Shown here in pieces: positions 28,221 to 38,071 of a stretch of 64,000 bases of DNA. How positions within the stretch are numbered: position 1 is the first letter of the stretch; the number at the start of each line of letters is the position of its first letter. The stretch lies in assembly GCF_000304335.1 (NCBI RefSeq), contig NZ_CAJF01000019.1, forward strand, positions 1 to 64,000, given 5' to 3'. The translations under genes were made by a program, and so were the position numbers. The notes under the pieces were generated by a model, which worked only from the letters and a program-made list of their open reading frames with translations, had not been told where the DNA came from and did no database searches. The DNA is from Microbacterium yannicii PS01 (lineage in GTDB: Bacteria > Actinomycetota > Actinomycetes > Actinomycetales > Microbacteriaceae).

Positions 28221-29213
28221 ATGTCGCCACTGACCGGCAGTCTCATCCCCGCTGCGCAGCGGCAGACCATCGACTCGCTCGTGGACGCCGTCGACCTCGA
28301 TCACGGCGACGTGATGAGCAAGCGCAGCGGATTCCTCATCATGCTGGTGCTGTCAGGCATCATCGCTGTCGCGGGGATCCTCACCGACTCCACGGCCACG
28401 GTGATCGGTGCGATGATCATCGCACCTCTCGGCACCCCGATCCTCGGGATCGCGGTCGGGCTCGTGGTGGGCCGCATCGCCCTGGTCGGCAGGTCCATCC
28501 TCTGGGTTGTGGGCGGTGTCGTCATCGTGGTGGCCCTCGGCGCCCTCGCATCCGCCCTGATCGCCGATCCGTCCCGGCTGGTCGGCAACTCGCAGATCTC
28601 GGGGCGCACGTCGCCTGGGCTGCTCGACATGATCGCGGCGCTGGCGACGGGCACTGCCGGTGCGTTCGCGATGTCGCGTCGCGACCTCAGCGCCGTGCTG
28701 CCGGGGGTCGCCATCGCCATCTCACTCGTGCCGCCGCTCGGCGTCGTCGGCGTCACGGCGGGTCAGGGCGAGTGGGCCGCGGCCTTCGGTGCGCTCATGC
28801 TCTTCCTCTCCAACGTCATCGCCCTGGTCATCGCCGGCAGCATCGTCTTCACCCTCGCCGGCTACGCGCGTGACCCGTTGGCATCTCGCACCGCGAATCG
28901 TCGTCGCGCGTACGTCTTCGTCGGGGTGCTGAGTGCCGTGATCGTGCTGCCGCTGGCGGCGAACACGGTCGTCGGCGTGGCGCTGGCTCGGTGGGGCGAA
29001 AGCATCCAATCAGCGACGGAGGAATGGATCGACCAGACCCAGGGCGCCCGCGTGGGCGACGTGACATGGCACGCCACCACAGCCGTCGTCTCGATCACGT
29101 CACCGCAGGGCGACGTGCCTCCCATCGACGACCTGGCGAGCCGGCTGGACCTGCCGTCGTTCCTCGGGGTCACCCTCGACGTCGACGAAGGCGCCCAGTA
29201 CCACGTTCGCTGA
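28221..29213 (+). CDS. DUF389 membrane protein
   Basis: A 330-residue protein with about six to seven membrane helices. The DUF389 core is clear: SGFLIMLVLSGIIAVAGILT, DSTATVIGAMIIAPLGTPIL and LPGVAIAISLVPPLGVVGVT. A soluble C-terminal tail of about 90 residues follows the last helix. Function is unknown; some relatives are called TIGR00341 or hydrophobic-domain proteins. ATG 28221 is preceded by CATGAT with 6 nt between and no SD; open codons upstream belong to the opposite-strand flavoprotein gene. Confidence 0.83.
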   Translation: MSPLTGSLIPAAQRQTIDSLVDAVDLDHGDVMSKRSGFLIMLVLSGIIAVAGILTDSTATVIGAMIIAPLGTPILGIAVGLVVGRIALVGRSILWVVGGVVIVVALGALASALIADPSRLVGNSQISGRTSPGLLDMIAALATGTAGAFAMSRRDLSAVLPGVAIAISLVPPLGVVGVTAGQGEWAAAFGALMLFLSNVIALVIAGSIVFTLAGYARDPLASRTANRRRAYVFVGVLSAVIVLPLAANTVVGVALARWGESIQSATEEWIDQTQGARVGDVTWHATTAVVSITSPQGDVPPIDDLASRLDLPSFLGVTLDVDEGAQYHVR

Positions 29214-29227
29214 GTCGCGCCGGGTCG

Positions 29228-30019
29228 TCAGCTGACCGGCGCCAGCTGGGCGATCGCCGTGCGCACTGCGTCGATGGTCTCCTCTGGCCGGTCCCGGTGT
29301 GGCGAGTGTCCGGCGCCCTCGACGACGGACATCGAGAAGCGCGGATTCCGCGCCACCACGTCCTCGGCCGGTTTCCCTCGGAAGATCGAGTACACCGCTG
29401 GATCGGATGCGATCACGTGCGTGGGCACGTCTATCCGCAGCGCTGTCGCCCGCACGTCCCACTCCGGGTTCTGAGAGCTCGTCTGCTCGACCGCCCAGCG
29501 GCTGGCCTGGCGCGCCGACAGCGACTTGAGCTCCACGTCCTGGGGGTGCCAGTGCGGGTGCTCGGTCCGCACCGCCGCCTCGCTCGGATCGGCGAACGAT
29601 CGCGTCTGGCTGTCGCGCACGATGTCGCGATCGCGGTCGGTGAGCGCGATGGCGGGGTCGATCAGGATCAGGCGGCGCGTCCACGAGGGATCCTCGGCGG
29701 TGGCGATGACGGATGCCGCGCCTCCGAGCGAGTGACCGATGACGAGGTCCCACGCCCCGCTTCCGTCGCCGACGGCGGGCTCCGGCCTGGTCACGACGAG
29801 GTCCGCGGAGTAGGCGGCCAGGCGATAGTCCAGGGCTCGTGGAGCCGTCCCGTGCCCCCGCAGGTCCACGGCATCCGCCCGCCAGCCGGCTTCTGCCAGC
29901 GCCACGCCGTAGCGCCACATCAGCGCTCCGTTCGAGCCGAGCCCGTGCACCAGGAGCGCGCGACGGTCGGCGTCGGGCGAACCCCACGAGAGGCGGGGGA
30001 GGGAGACGGGAGCCAGCAT
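29228..30019 (-). CDS. Alpha/beta-hydrolase
   Basis: A 263-residue hydrolase. The oxyanion turn is LLVHGLGSNGALMW, the nucleophile Ser97 lies in LVIGHSLGGAASV and the catalytic His is in VVEGAGHSPHRDRPEE near the C-terminus. The substrate is unknown; esterase, lipase or dehalogenase-like activities are all possible. TAGGCT (30026-30031, minus) ends 6 nt before the ATG with no SD. Its stop is 14 nt from the convergent DUF389 stop. Confidence 0.85.
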   Translation of the reverse strand: MLAPVSLPRLSWGSPDADRRALLVHGLGSNGALMWRYGVALAEAGWRADAVDLRGHGTAPRALDYRLAAYSADLVVTRPEPAVGDGSGAWDLVIGHSLGGAASVIATAEDPSWTRRLILIDPAIALTDRDRDIVRDSQTRSFADPSEAAVRTEHPHWHPQDVELKSLSARQASRWAVEQTSSQNPEWDVRATALRIDVPTHVIASDPAVYSIFRGKPAEDVVARNPRFSMSVVEGAGHSPHRDRPEETIDAVRTAIAQLAPVS

Positions 30020-30071
30020 GCGACCAGCCTAGAAGGCGTCGACGGGTTGTCTCGCACGACAAGATGGAGGC

Positions 30072-30383
30072 ATGACCTCGGAGGCGAATCCCGATTTCGA
30101 GCCCGCTGCAGCCCACCTCGACGCGACCCTCGCGGAGCGCAGAGGCGGAACCCTCGCCAAGTCGGCTCGCACCGCGGCCTCGTTCGCACTCGCGATCCTG
30201 ACCGGTGACACGGTCAGCGGACCCTCCGAGACCGACCTGGTCGTCTCGCGGCGCGACACCGGCAACGAGGTCCTGCGCGTGTCTGCCGGCTCGCTCGAGG
30301 AAGCCGACCGCCTCCTCTCGACGGTCCGCGCCGATCTGCGGACCAAGTCCGTCGCAGAGTTCGTCGCCGAGTGGCGGGCCTGA
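30072..30383 (+). CDS. Small uncharacterised protein
   Basis: A 103-residue protein I do not recognise. It begins MTSEANPDFEPAAAHLDATL, is predicted helical and soluble, with a basic segment (GTLAKSARTAASFALAIL) and an acidic one (GSLEEADRLLSTVRADL). Normal codon bias and the GGAGG just before the ATG support it as a gene. It lies 51 bp before another small gene on the same strand. Confidence 0.6.
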   Translation: MTSEANPDFEPAAAHLDATLAERRGGTLAKSARTAASFALAILTGDTVSGPSETDLVVSRRDTGNEVLRVSAGSLEEADRLLSTVRADLRTKSVAEFVAEWRA

Positions 30384-30434
30384 CAGTTCCCACCCGGCCG
30401 GCCTCGCCCTCGCGTGCCGGGGGAGGATAGGCAC

Positions 30435-30854
30435 ATGATCTCGACCGACATGGCCCTGGCACTGCGAGACGCCGGCCTGGTGTGGCACCCGCACTCGGGC
30501 GACCGGTTCCAGCTGGACGAACCGGAGTTCGACGCCGACGTCTTCACGGTGAGCGAGATGACGATCGAGCCGCGGGAGTACCCGACCGGACGGATTCTGG
30601 CCTTCAACGGCACGACGGAGTGGGCGCTGGACTCGGTCGCGCTCGAAGATGCGCTGTGGCTGCCGCACGAGCATCAGCTCCGCGAGCTGCTGCGTGGGGC
30701 GTTCCGCTCGCTCCGCCGCTTGACCGACACCCACGAGGTGGAGATCGCCCTCCGGCAGCCCGGCGGGGAGGAGGCGGTGCTCGTGTTCCAGCATCCCGAG
30801 CCGGCCGACGCGTACGCGCTCGCCGTCAGGGAGCTGCTGCGTCGCATCGAGTGA
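30435..30854 (+). CDS. Uncharacterised 139-residue protein
   Basis: Begins MISTDMALALRDAGLVWHPH and contains GRILAFNGTTEWALDSVALE, LPHEHQLRELLRGAFRSL and a C-terminal QHPEPADAYALAVRELL. It is rich in acidic residues and has no membrane segment or catalytic motif I can name. The GGGGGAGGATAG sequence upstream gives an SD with 7-9 nt spacing to ATG 30435. An in-frame GTG at 30414 precedes this SD and is less likely. Convergent with the MFS gene, whose stop begins 2 nt after this stop. Confidence 0.65.
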   Translation: MISTDMALALRDAGLVWHPHSGDRFQLDEPEFDADVFTVSEMTIEPREYPTGRILAFNGTTEWALDSVALEDALWLPHEHQLRELLRGAFRSLRRLTDTHEVEIALRQPGGEEAVLVFQHPEPADAYALAVRELLRRIE

Positions 30855-30855
30855 G

Positions 30856-32061
30856 CTAGAGGATCGTCTGCACCGGCTCGGTGTCGGGGATCGGGCTCGC
30901 GTCGCGGTTGCGCAGATCGGGGAATCCGCGCACGAACACGATCGCCACGATCAGTCCCACGACGGCGAACGAAGCCGCCGCCACATATGCGCCGGTCGGT
31001 CCGATGTCGTCGATGAGGAAGCCGGCGATGGCCGATCCCGCGGCGGCGCCGATCAGCTGGCCGGTGCCCACCCAGCCGAACGCCTCGGCGGTGTCGCTGA
31101 ACTTCACGCTCGCCGACGTCATCGCGAAGAGCACGGCGAGGGCCGGGGCGATGCCGATCCCGGCCAGGACGAGCGTGCCGCCGAGCCACCAGATGTTCAG
31201 CGACACGATCGTGAGCGTGAGTCCCACTGTCACGATCGCGAGGCGCCGGGCCATGGCCCACGGCCCGATCGGGATGTGGCCGAGCGTCAGGCCGCCGGCG
31301 AGGCTGCCCACCGAGAACACCGCGAGCACGATCCCCGCCTCGAGCCCGCCATGGTCGAACGTGGCCACCACCCCCGCCTCCACGGCCGCGCACGCGCCGA
31401 TGAGAAGGAACCCGACGACGGTCGCCAGCAGCACCGGGGGCTTGGCGAGCACCTTGCCCAACCCGCGCCGGCTGCGGGGGATCCGCACCCGTCCGACCTC
31501 GGGCGACAGGATGAACCATGCGCCGCCGCCGACGAGGATGGCGACGATCAGCAGCAGCCCCGGCACCGTGCCCGCCTGCGTGGCGACGAGGGTGATCAGG
31601 ACCGGTGCGACGATCCAGATGATCTCCTGCAGCGACGCGTCGAGCGAGAACAGCGGCGTCAGCTGCCGGGAGGTCACCATCTTCGGGTAGATGGTGCGCA
31701 CGGCGGACTGGACGGGCGGGGTGGCAAGTCCCGCCAGCAGCCCGAGCGCCATGTAGCCGGGGACGGGCAATTCGATCAGGGCGATCGCGGTGATGGCGAG
31801 GGCGCAGACGACGAGCGTCGAGGTGAGCACGCGACGCATGCCCCAGCGGCCCATCCACCTGCTCGTCACCGGGCCGGCCACGGCCTGACCGATCGAGGTC
31901 GCCGCCAGCACCAGACCGGCGGCGCCGTACGAGCCGGTCACGTGCTCGATGTGGAGCAGGATCGCAAGGCTCGTCATCCCGTTCGGGAACCGAGCCGTCA
32001 GCTGCGCCGCGATGATGCGTCCGACTCCCGGAGTGCGAAGAAGATCCCGGTAACCAGCCAC
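30856..32061 (-). CDS. Major facilitator superfamily transporter
   Basis: A 401-residue permease with about 12 hydrophobic helices. VAGYRDLLRTPGVGRIIAAQ starts the protein and the loop 2-3 region reads VTSRWMGRWGMRRVL. The profile (helical pairs, central loop near residue 200, C-terminal TGAYVAAASFAVVGLIVAIV) resembles drug-efflux-like MFS proteins of Actinobacteria; the substrate is unknown. GTG 32061 is chosen because TACCGT (32068-32073, minus) ends 6 nt upstream; in-frame codons to 32319 are low-complexity and lie in the nrd upstream region. Confidence 0.82.
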   Translation of the reverse strand: MAGYRDLLRTPGVGRIIAAQLTARFPNGMTSLAILLHIEHVTGSYGAAGLVLAATSIGQAVAGPVTSRWMGRWGMRRVLTSTLVVCALAITAIALIELPVPGYMALGLLAGLATPPVQSAVRTIYPKMVTSRQLTPLFSLDASLQEIIWIVAPVLITLVATQAGTVPGLLLIVAILVGGGAWFILSPEVGRVRIPRSRRGLGKVLAKPPVLLATVVGFLLIGACAAVEAGVVATFDHGGLEAGIVLAVFSVGSLAGGLTLGHIPIGPWAMARRLAIVTVGLTLTIVSLNIWWLGGTLVLAGIGIAPALAVLFAMTSASVKFSDTAEAFGWVGTGQLIGAAAGSAIAGFLIDDIGPTGAYVAAASFAVVGLIVAIVFVRGFPDLRNRDASPIPDTEPVQTIL

Positions 32062-32461
32062 CCCACAACGGTAATGGGTGCGTCGCGAAGGTCTGATCGC
32101 TTGGCTGCGGCGAGCTCTCGCGGGCGTCGGCGCACGACACGCCGCGACACGCCGAGAGCGTCCTCCACAGCCGAATCCGATGTCGGTGGATCCCCCTAGC
32201 GTCGAGTCTGTGGACAGATGCGGCGGCGGCGTCCGAAACAGCCGTGATTCAGGGTTTTTCCAGGCTTCGAATCGGGCCCGCGCCTGTGGATGAAATGGTG
32301 GACAACCTGTGTTGTACATGGGGAGAGCGGTGGAAAATCACACCGATGTAACTACTACCCCTTGTGGTGGTTTCGAATGTCGGTACCCATATGTAGTATT
32401 GGACTCCCGGCGGGGGGCCTGCCGGAAAATCAATCAGATGTGAGGGGAGACAGGGATTCCT
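32062..32461. promoter_or_regulatory. 400-bp nrd upstream region with DnaA-box-like sites
   Basis: Relatively AT-rich for the window. Three sites differ by one base from the DnaA-box consensus TGTGGAYAA: TGTGGACAG (32209-32217), TGTGGATGA (32285-32293) and GGTGGACAA (32297-32305). The downstream part holds the nrd promoter and NrdR-box candidates, listed separately. I see no gene here. Confidence 0.35.
32352..32399 (+). promoter_or_regulatory. nrdH: Tandem NrdR-box candidates over the nrdHIEF promoter
   Basis: Box 1 CTACTACCCCTTGTGG (32352-32367) and box 2 TACCCATATGTAGTAT (32384-32399) fit the flanks or core of the NrdR consensus acaCwAtATaTwGtgt, with starts 32 bp apart (three helical turns), the arrangement usual for NrdR. 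A possible promoter, TTTCGA (32371-32376), 17 bp, TAGTAT (32394-32399), is overlapped by box 2. NrdR itself is not in the window. Confidence 0.5.
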
Positions 32462-32695
32462 ATGGCGATCACCGTCTACACGAAGCCCGCGTGCGTCCAG
32501 TGCACCGCGACCTATCGAGCACTCGACTCGAAGGGCATCGAATACGAGATCCACGACCTCTCGGAGGACCCGTCGGCCCTCGAACAGGTCAAGGCGCTGG
32601 GGTACCTCCAGGCGCCGGTCGTCATCACCGATGAAGACCACTGGTCGGGCTTCCGTCCCGACAAGATCGACGAGCTCGCCTCGCGTCTGGCCTGA
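32462..32695 (+). CDS. nrdH: Glutaredoxin-like protein NrdH
   Basis: A 77-residue thiol electron donor for the class Ib ribonucleotide reductase. It starts MAITVYTKPACVQCTATYRA; the redox pair is Cys11-Val-Gln-Cys14, the NrdH CxQC motif. The C-terminus DHWSGFRPDKIDELASRLA carries the WSGFRPD segment typical of NrdH, which lets thioredoxin reductase reduce it. First gene of nrdHIEF; nrdI starts 35 bp after the stop. Confidence 0.95.
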   Translation: MAITVYTKPACVQCTATYRALDSKGIEYEIHDLSEDPSALEQVKALGYLQAPVVITDEDHWSGFRPDKIDELASRLA

Positions 32696-32730
32696 GCCCT
32701 TTCGACGTAGCTCGAGGAGCGGGGTGAGCC

Positions 32731-33174
32731 ATGTCGACGATGCAGCGCGTCGTGACGGACGCGCCGCTGCTGGTCTTCTTCTCCAGCGTCTCGGGCAACA
32801 CCGCACGCTTCATTCAGAAGCTCGGCAAGCGAGCCGTGCGCATCCCGCTTCATTCGACGGATGCCGGACTCTTCGTGGACGAGCCGTTCGTCCTCGTCAC
32901 ACCGACCTATGGCGGAGGCCAGGGTCGTGGCGAGGAGAAGGGCGCCGTTCCCAAGCAGGTGATCCGATTCCTCAACGACGAGCGAAATCGGCGCCTCATC
33001 CGCGGAGTGATCTCGGCGGGCAACTCCAACTTCGGTGACGCGTTCTGCGCCGCCGGCGACATCATCAGCCGCAAGTGTCATGTGCCGCACTTGTACCGGC
33101 TAGAGGTATTCGGCACGCCAGAAGACGTCGAACGCGTAAGCGAGGGATTGGAACGATGGTGGAATCGGCAGTGA
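32731..33174 (+). CDS. nrdI: Flavodoxin-like NrdI
   Basis: FMN protein that supplies the oxidant to assemble the dimanganese-tyrosyl radical cofactor of NrdF. The 147 residues contain the FMN phosphate loop [38 protein letters not shown] and [20 protein letters not shown], all conserved in NrdI. An SD-like CGAGGAGCGGGG lies upstream. Its 3' end overlaps the nrdE start. Confidence 0.94.
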   Translation: MSTMQRVVTDAPLLVFFSSVSGNTARFIQKLGKRAVRIPLHSTDAGLFVDEPFVLVTPTYGGGQGRGEEKGAVPKQVIRFLNDERNRRLIRGVISAGNSNFGDAFCAAGDIISRKCHVPHLYRLEVFGTPEDVERVSEGLERWWNRQ

Positions 33175-35312
33175 CCGAAGCGACATTCAAGACGAACACG
33201 CGATTCGAGGGTATGGACTACCACGCCCTCAACGCGATGCTCAACCTGTACGACGCCGAGGGCAAGATCCAGTTCGGCGCCGACAAGCGCGCGGCGCGGG
33301 AGTACTTCCTGCAGCACGTGAATCAGAACACGGTGTTCTTCCACTCCCTCAAGGAGCGCCTCGACTACCTCGTCGAGAAGGAGTACTACGAGCCGGCTGT
33401 GCTCGAGAAGTACTCGTTCGAGTTCATCCAGAAGCTCAACGACTTCGCCTACGGCAAGAAGTTCCGTTTCGAGACCTTCCTCGGCGCGTTCAAGTACTAC
33501 ACGAGCTACACGCTCAAGACGTTCGACGGCAAGCGCTACCTGGAGCGCTTCGAGGACCGGGTGGTGATGACGGCGCTCGCCCTCGCGGACGGCGATGAGC
33601 AGCTTGCCACCAGTCTCGTCGACGAGATCATCTCCGGTCGCTTCCAGCCCGCCACTCCGACGTTCCTCAACGCGGGCAAGGCCCAGCGTGGAGAGCTCGT
33701 ATCGTGCTTCCTGCTGCGGATCGAAGACAACATGGAGTCGATCTCGCGCGGCATCAACTCGTCGCTGCAGCTGTCGAAGCGCGGCGGCGGCGTCGCGCTG
33801 CTGCTGTCGAACATCCGCGAGTCGGGTGCGCCGATCAAGCAGATCGAGAACCAGTCCTCGGGCATCATCCCGGTGATGAAGCTTCTTGAAGACAGCTTCA
33901 GCTACGCCAACCAGCTCGGTGCGCGTCAGGGCGCCGGCGCGGTGTACCTCAACGCGCACCACCCCGACATCATGCGGTTCCTCGACACCAAGCGCGAGAA
34001 CGCCGACGAGAAGATCCGCATCAAGACGCTCTCGCTCGGTGTCGTCGTGCCCGACATCACCTTCGAGCTCGCCAAGAACGGCGAGGACATGTATCTCTTC
34101 TCGCCGTACGACGTCGAGCGCGTGTACGGCGTGCCCTTCGGCGACATCTCGGTCACGGAGAAGTACCGCGAGATGGTCGATGACCCGCGCATCAAGAAGA
34201 CCAAGATCAACGCTCGCGAGTTCTTCCAGACCCTCGCCGAGATCCAGTTCGAGTCGGGCTACCCGTACATCATGTTCGAAGACACGGTGAACAAGGCCAA
34301 CCCGATCAAGGGCCGCATCAACATGTCGAACCTGTGCAGCGAGATCCTGCAGGTGAACACGCCGACGACCTTCAACGAGGACCTGTCGTACGACCAGATC
34401 GGCAAGGACATCTCGTGCAACCTCGGCTCGCTCAACATCGCTCTCGCGATGGACGGCGGCGACCTCGCGCGGACGGTGGATACCAGCATCCGTGCGCTCA
34501 CCGCGGTCAGCGACCAGAGCCACATCCGCTCGGTGCGCTCGATCGAGGACGGCAACGACCGCTCGCACGCGATCGGTCTGGGCCAGATGAACCTGCACGG
34601 CTACCTGGCTCGCGAGCACGTCTTCTACGGCTCGGAGGAAGGCGTCGACTTCACCAACATCTACTTCTACTCGGTGCTGTTCCATGCCCTGACGGCCTCG
34701 AACCGGATCGCGATCGAACGCGGTGAGGTGTTCGACGGGTTCTGGGACTCGAAGTACGCCACGGGCGAGTTCTTCGACAAGTACATCGAGCAGGAGTGGG
34801 TTCCGGCGACCGACAAGGTCAAGGAGATGTTCGCCGGCCACCACATCCCGACGCAGGACGACTGGCGCGAGCTGAAGGCATCGATCCAGCAGCACGGCAT
34901 CTACAACCAGAACCTGCAGGCGGTGCCCCCGACCGGGTCCATCTCGTACATCAACAACTCGACGTCGTCGATCCACCCGATCGCCGCTAAGGTCGAGATC
35001 CGCAAGGAAGGCAAGCTCGGCCGCGTCTACTACCCGGCGGCGTTCATGACGAACGACAACCTGGAGTACTACCAGGACGCGTACGAGATCGGCTACGAGA
35101 AGGTCATCGACACGTATGCTGCCGCGACGCAGCACGTCGACCAGGGTCTCTCGCTCACGCTGTTCTTCAAGGACACCGCGACCACCCGCGACATCAACAA
35201 GGCGCAGATCTACGCATGGCGCAAGGGCATCAAGACGATCTACTACATCCGCCTGCGCCAGATGGCGCTGGAGGGTACGGACATGACCGAGTGCGTCTCC
35301 TGCACGCTCTGA
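33156..35312 (+). CDS. nrdE: Class Ib ribonucleoside-diphosphate reductase, alpha subunit
   Basis: Catalytic large subunit that reduces ribonucleotides to deoxyribonucleotides. The 718 residues show [20 protein letters not shown], the [18 protein letters not shown] substrate region, [12 protein letters not shown] with the finger-loop cysteine, the [19 protein letters not shown] block and the C-terminal redox pair in [11 protein letters not shown] 33156 (SD GAGGGA) overlaps the nrdI end by 19 bp; GTG 33171, overlapping the nrdI stop as GTGA, is an alternative start five residues shorter. AT content is slightly higher than in neighbours, as usual for highly expressed genes. Confidence 0.96.
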   Translation: MVESAVTEATFKTNTRFEGMDYHALNAMLNLYDAEGKIQFGADKRAAREYFLQHVNQNTVFFHSLKERLDYLVEKEYYEPAVLEKYSFEFIQKLNDFAYGKKFRFETFLGAFKYYTSYTLKTFDGKRYLERFEDRVVMTALALADGDEQLATSLVDEIISGRFQPATPTFLNAGKAQRGELVSCFLLRIEDNMESISRGINSSLQLSKRGGGVALLLSNIRESGAPIKQIENQSSGIIPVMKLLEDSFSYANQLGARQGAGAVYLNAHHPDIMRFLDTKRENADEKIRIKTLSLGVVVPDITFELAKNGEDMYLFSPYDVERVYGVPFGDISVTEKYREMVDDPRIKKTKINAREFFQTLAEIQFESGYPYIMFEDTVNKANPIKGRINMSNLCSEILQVNTPTTFNEDLSYDQIGKDISCNLGSLNIALAMDGGDLARTVDTSIRALTAVSDQSHIRSVRSIEDGNDRSHAIGLGQMNLHGYLAREHVFYGSEEGVDFTNIYFYSVLFHALTASNRIAIERGEVFDGFWDSKYATGEFFDKYIEQEWVPATDKVKEMFAGHHIPTQDDWRELKASIQQHGIYNQNLQAVPPTGSISYINNSTSSIHPIAAKVEIRKEGKLGRVYYPAAFMTNDNLEYYQDAYEIGYEKVIDTYAAATQHVDQGLSLTLFFKDTATTRDINKAQIYAWRKGIKTIYYIRLRQMALEGTDMTECVSCTL

Positions 35313-36320
<1,008 letters not shown>

Positions 36321-36331
36321 CCTTCACCCGA

Positions 36332-36413
36332 AACGGCCTCCGCCGGCGCCCGCTGGGTGACGGACGGGGGCCGTTCCGCGCGTTCGGCCGACACGCCTGG
36401 CGTGTCGGCCGAA
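36332..36413 (+). terminator. Two hairpins after nrdF
   Basis: Just past the nrdF stop, AACGGCCTCCG (36332-36342) pairs with 36365-36375 (11 bp, one G-U, 22-nt loop). Next, TTCGGCCGACACGCC (36383-36397) and GGCGTGTCGGCCGAA (36399-36413) form a perfect 31-bp palindrome around a single T, so the folded loop must open a few pairs. Neither has a U-tract. The second could also end a transcript coming from the right. Confidence 0.6.
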
Positions 36414-36454
36414 GTCCCTACAGATTTTCCGCCCCCTCGACGCTAGCGTCATAG

Positions 36455-36583
36455 CCGGGACGTCCCCAGCGTCCCACGGGAGTAGGTGTCCCCAGCACCC
36501 TCCGTGCCACGGCGCTCGTTCGCCTTGGGGGAGTTCGATCGCCGTGGCAGTCGGGCCTCGGCGTCCCCAGCGCCGGGGCCCGG
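36455..36583. ncRNA. Candidate structured RNA with three identical-loop hairpins
   Basis: Three hairpins share the loop TCCCCAG (CTGGGGA on the other strand) but have different, self-complementary stems: GGGACG/CGTCCC (36457-36475), GGTG/CACC extended by GGAG/CTCC (36479-36503), and GGGCCTCGGCG/CGCCGGGGCCC (36553-36581, one U-G pair). Between the last two, TGCCACGGCG (36505-36514) pairs with CGCCGTGGCA (36540-36549); its 25-nt loop contains GGGGGA (36527-36532), complementary to the UCCCC loops. A palindromic TAGCGT -10-like sequence lies at 36444-36449. The strand is not certain. C-rich UCCCC loops on the plus strand recall Gram-positive sRNAs that pair with ribosome-binding sites. I do not recognise a known family. 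Confidence 0.4.
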
Positions 36584-36703
36584 CGATCTTTGCAGCGGAG
36601 TGACGCAAGACGCGTCATAGAACAGCGATCTCTGCGTCTCTTGATGCGGGGACACATGCCGACCCCCGATCGGCGTCCTCGCCGCGACCCGAATGCGCGG
36701 CCA

Positions 36704-36734
36704 CCGGGGGCCGGACGTCTGGGCCGGCCCCCGG
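36704..36734. terminator. GC-rich hairpin at the end of the nrdF-hydrolase gap
   Basis: CCGGGGGCCGG (36704-36714) pairs with CCGGCCCCCGG (36724-36734), an 11-bp stem with a 9-nt loop. It could terminate a plus-strand RNA from the hairpin region at 36455-36583. The rest of the 501-bp gap (36584-36703 and 36735-36821) shows only a small TGACGC/GCGTCA stem near 36601 and no gene. Confidence 0.4.
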
Positions 36735-36821
36735 GTCAACCTGTTCGCGATATCCGGCAGTGGACCGGCAGCCGCGCATCTGGCACCGTGGGAAGCCTCG
36801 CCCGCGACCCAGTGAGGGACT

Positions 36822-37685
36822 ATGACCGACCCGATGACGGCTGAATCCGGCTACGCGCAGCTCGGCGACCTCCGGATGTACTACGAACAGCACGGCGTGC
36901 GCGCCGACGGCGGTGAGCCGCTCGTCCTCCTGCACGGCGGACTCTTCGACATCGAGCAGCAGTTCGGTGCGCTTCTGCCGCGACTGGCTGAGAACCGGCT
37001 CGTCGTGGCAGTGGACTTCCAGGGCCACGGACGCACCAATGACATCGACCGGCCGTTCGGATCGGCCGCTTTCGCCGGAGACGTCATCGGCGTGCTCGAC
37101 CTGCTCGGAATCGAGAGGGCCGACGTGTTCGGTTTCAGCGTTGGCGGCGCGGTCGCGATCGAGCTCGCGGTGCGGCATCCGGATCGAGTACGAAGGCTGG
37201 TCGCGTCGTCGGTGTCGTTCCGCGCCACCGGCATGCGCGGTCATGACAACGCGGACGCTGTCGGCTCGATGACCGTGGACATGATCGCGGGAACGCCGAT
37301 GGAGCAGTCCTATCTCGCGAAGTCGCCGCACCCCGACCGGGACCACTTGCAGCGCTTGCTCGACAAACTCGGCGCGACGTACACGGGCGGGTTCCCGGAC
37401 TGGACTGAGGACGACATCAGAGGCATCGCGGCGCCGACGCTCATCACGGTGGGCGACGCCGACATGGTGAGCCTCGATCACGCGGTCGAGTTCCTCCGGC
37501 TGCGCGGAGGCGACGTCAACGGCGACTTCGACGGGCTTCCGGCCTCGCAGCTCGCCGTGTTCCCGGGCACCACGCACTTCTTCGGTCTCGCACACACCGA
37601 GCTCGTTCTCGCCGCGGTGCTCCCGTTCCTCGACGCGCAAGAAGCCGGTCCCGCTGCCATCGACCCGGACGGGGCCTCGGCGTGA
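36822..37685 (+). CDS. Alpha/beta-hydrolase
   Basis: A 287-residue hydrolase: oxyanion region PLVLLHGGLFDIEQQFGALL, the DFQGHGRT strand, nucleophile Ser106 in VFGFSVGGAVAIELAV and the C-terminal His in VFPGTTHFFGLAHTEL. The substrate cannot be inferred. SD GAGGGAC lies before the ATG. The stop overlaps the GTG of the next gene (GTGA), so the two are translationally coupled. Confidence 0.85.
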   Translation: MTDPMTAESGYAQLGDLRMYYEQHGVRADGGEPLVLLHGGLFDIEQQFGALLPRLAENRLVVAVDFQGHGRTNDIDRPFGSAAFAGDVIGVLDLLGIERADVFGFSVGGAVAIELAVRHPDRVRRLVASSVSFRATGMRGHDNADAVGSMTVDMIAGTPMEQSYLAKSPHPDRDHLQRLLDKLGATYTGGFPDWTEDDIRGIAAPTLITVGDADMVSLDHAVEFLRLRGGDVNGDFDGLPASQLAVFPGTTHFFGLAHTELVLAAVLPFLDAQEAGPAAIDPDGASA

Positions 37686-38065
37686 GGGCGGCAGCACGCT
37701 GGCTCCTCGCGGCGGCGATGGTGTTCGCCGGCGTGAGCCACCTCTTCTGGGCGCGACGAGAGTTCCAGGCGCAGGTGCCCGACTTCACCGCGAAAGTCAC
37801 GGATAAGGATGCCGTGGTGGTGGCCTCGGGCGTGGTCGAGGTCATGCTGGGCGCGTCACTCGTCGCATTGCCCGCCTCGCGCTCGCGGATCGGCGCGATC
37901 CTCGCCGCCTTCTTCGTGGCCGTCTTTCCCGGCAACGTCGAGCAGTACGCGAAGCGGCGCGACGGGTTCGGGCTCGACACCGATCGCAAGCGGCTCGTGC
38001 GGCTGTTCTTCCAGCCTGCCCTGGTGGGGTGGGCGCTGTGGTCGACGCGGGAGCCGCGCCGCTGA
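37682..38065 (+). CDS. DoxX-like small membrane protein (copy 1)
   Basis: A 127-residue protein with about four hydrophobic helices: AARWLLAAAMVFAGVSHLFW, DAVVVASGVVEVMLGASLVA, IGAILAAFFVAVFPGNVEQY and LFFQPALVGWALWSTREP. It is related to the DoxX/SURF4-like family of quinone-associated membrane proteins and is a clear paralogue of the gene at 46362, sharing the PGNV, DKD and VASG blocks. It starts at a GTG coupled to the upstream hydrolase. Confidence 0.8.
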   Translation: MRAAARWLLAAAMVFAGVSHLFWARREFQAQVPDFTAKVTDKDAVVVASGVVEVMLGASLVALPASRSRIGAILAAFFVAVFPGNVEQYAKRRDGFGLDTDRKRLVRLFFQPALVGWALWSTREPRR

Positions 38066-38071
38066 GGCCGG

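Noticed and set aside
33078-35135. A 685-codon open frame antisense to nrdE
   Set aside because: It mirrors the codon bias of nrdE on the other strand; the product is repetitive Val/Leu/Arg/Asp with no domain, while the nrdE frame has all family motifs.
36455-36735. 6C RNA, tmRNA, RNase P RNA or SRP RNA in the nrdF-downstream gap
   Set aside because: None of the diagnostic sequences is present: no run of six or more C in two loops, no tmRNA ends, no RNase P core GAGGAAAGTCC, no SRP GGAAG tetraloop.
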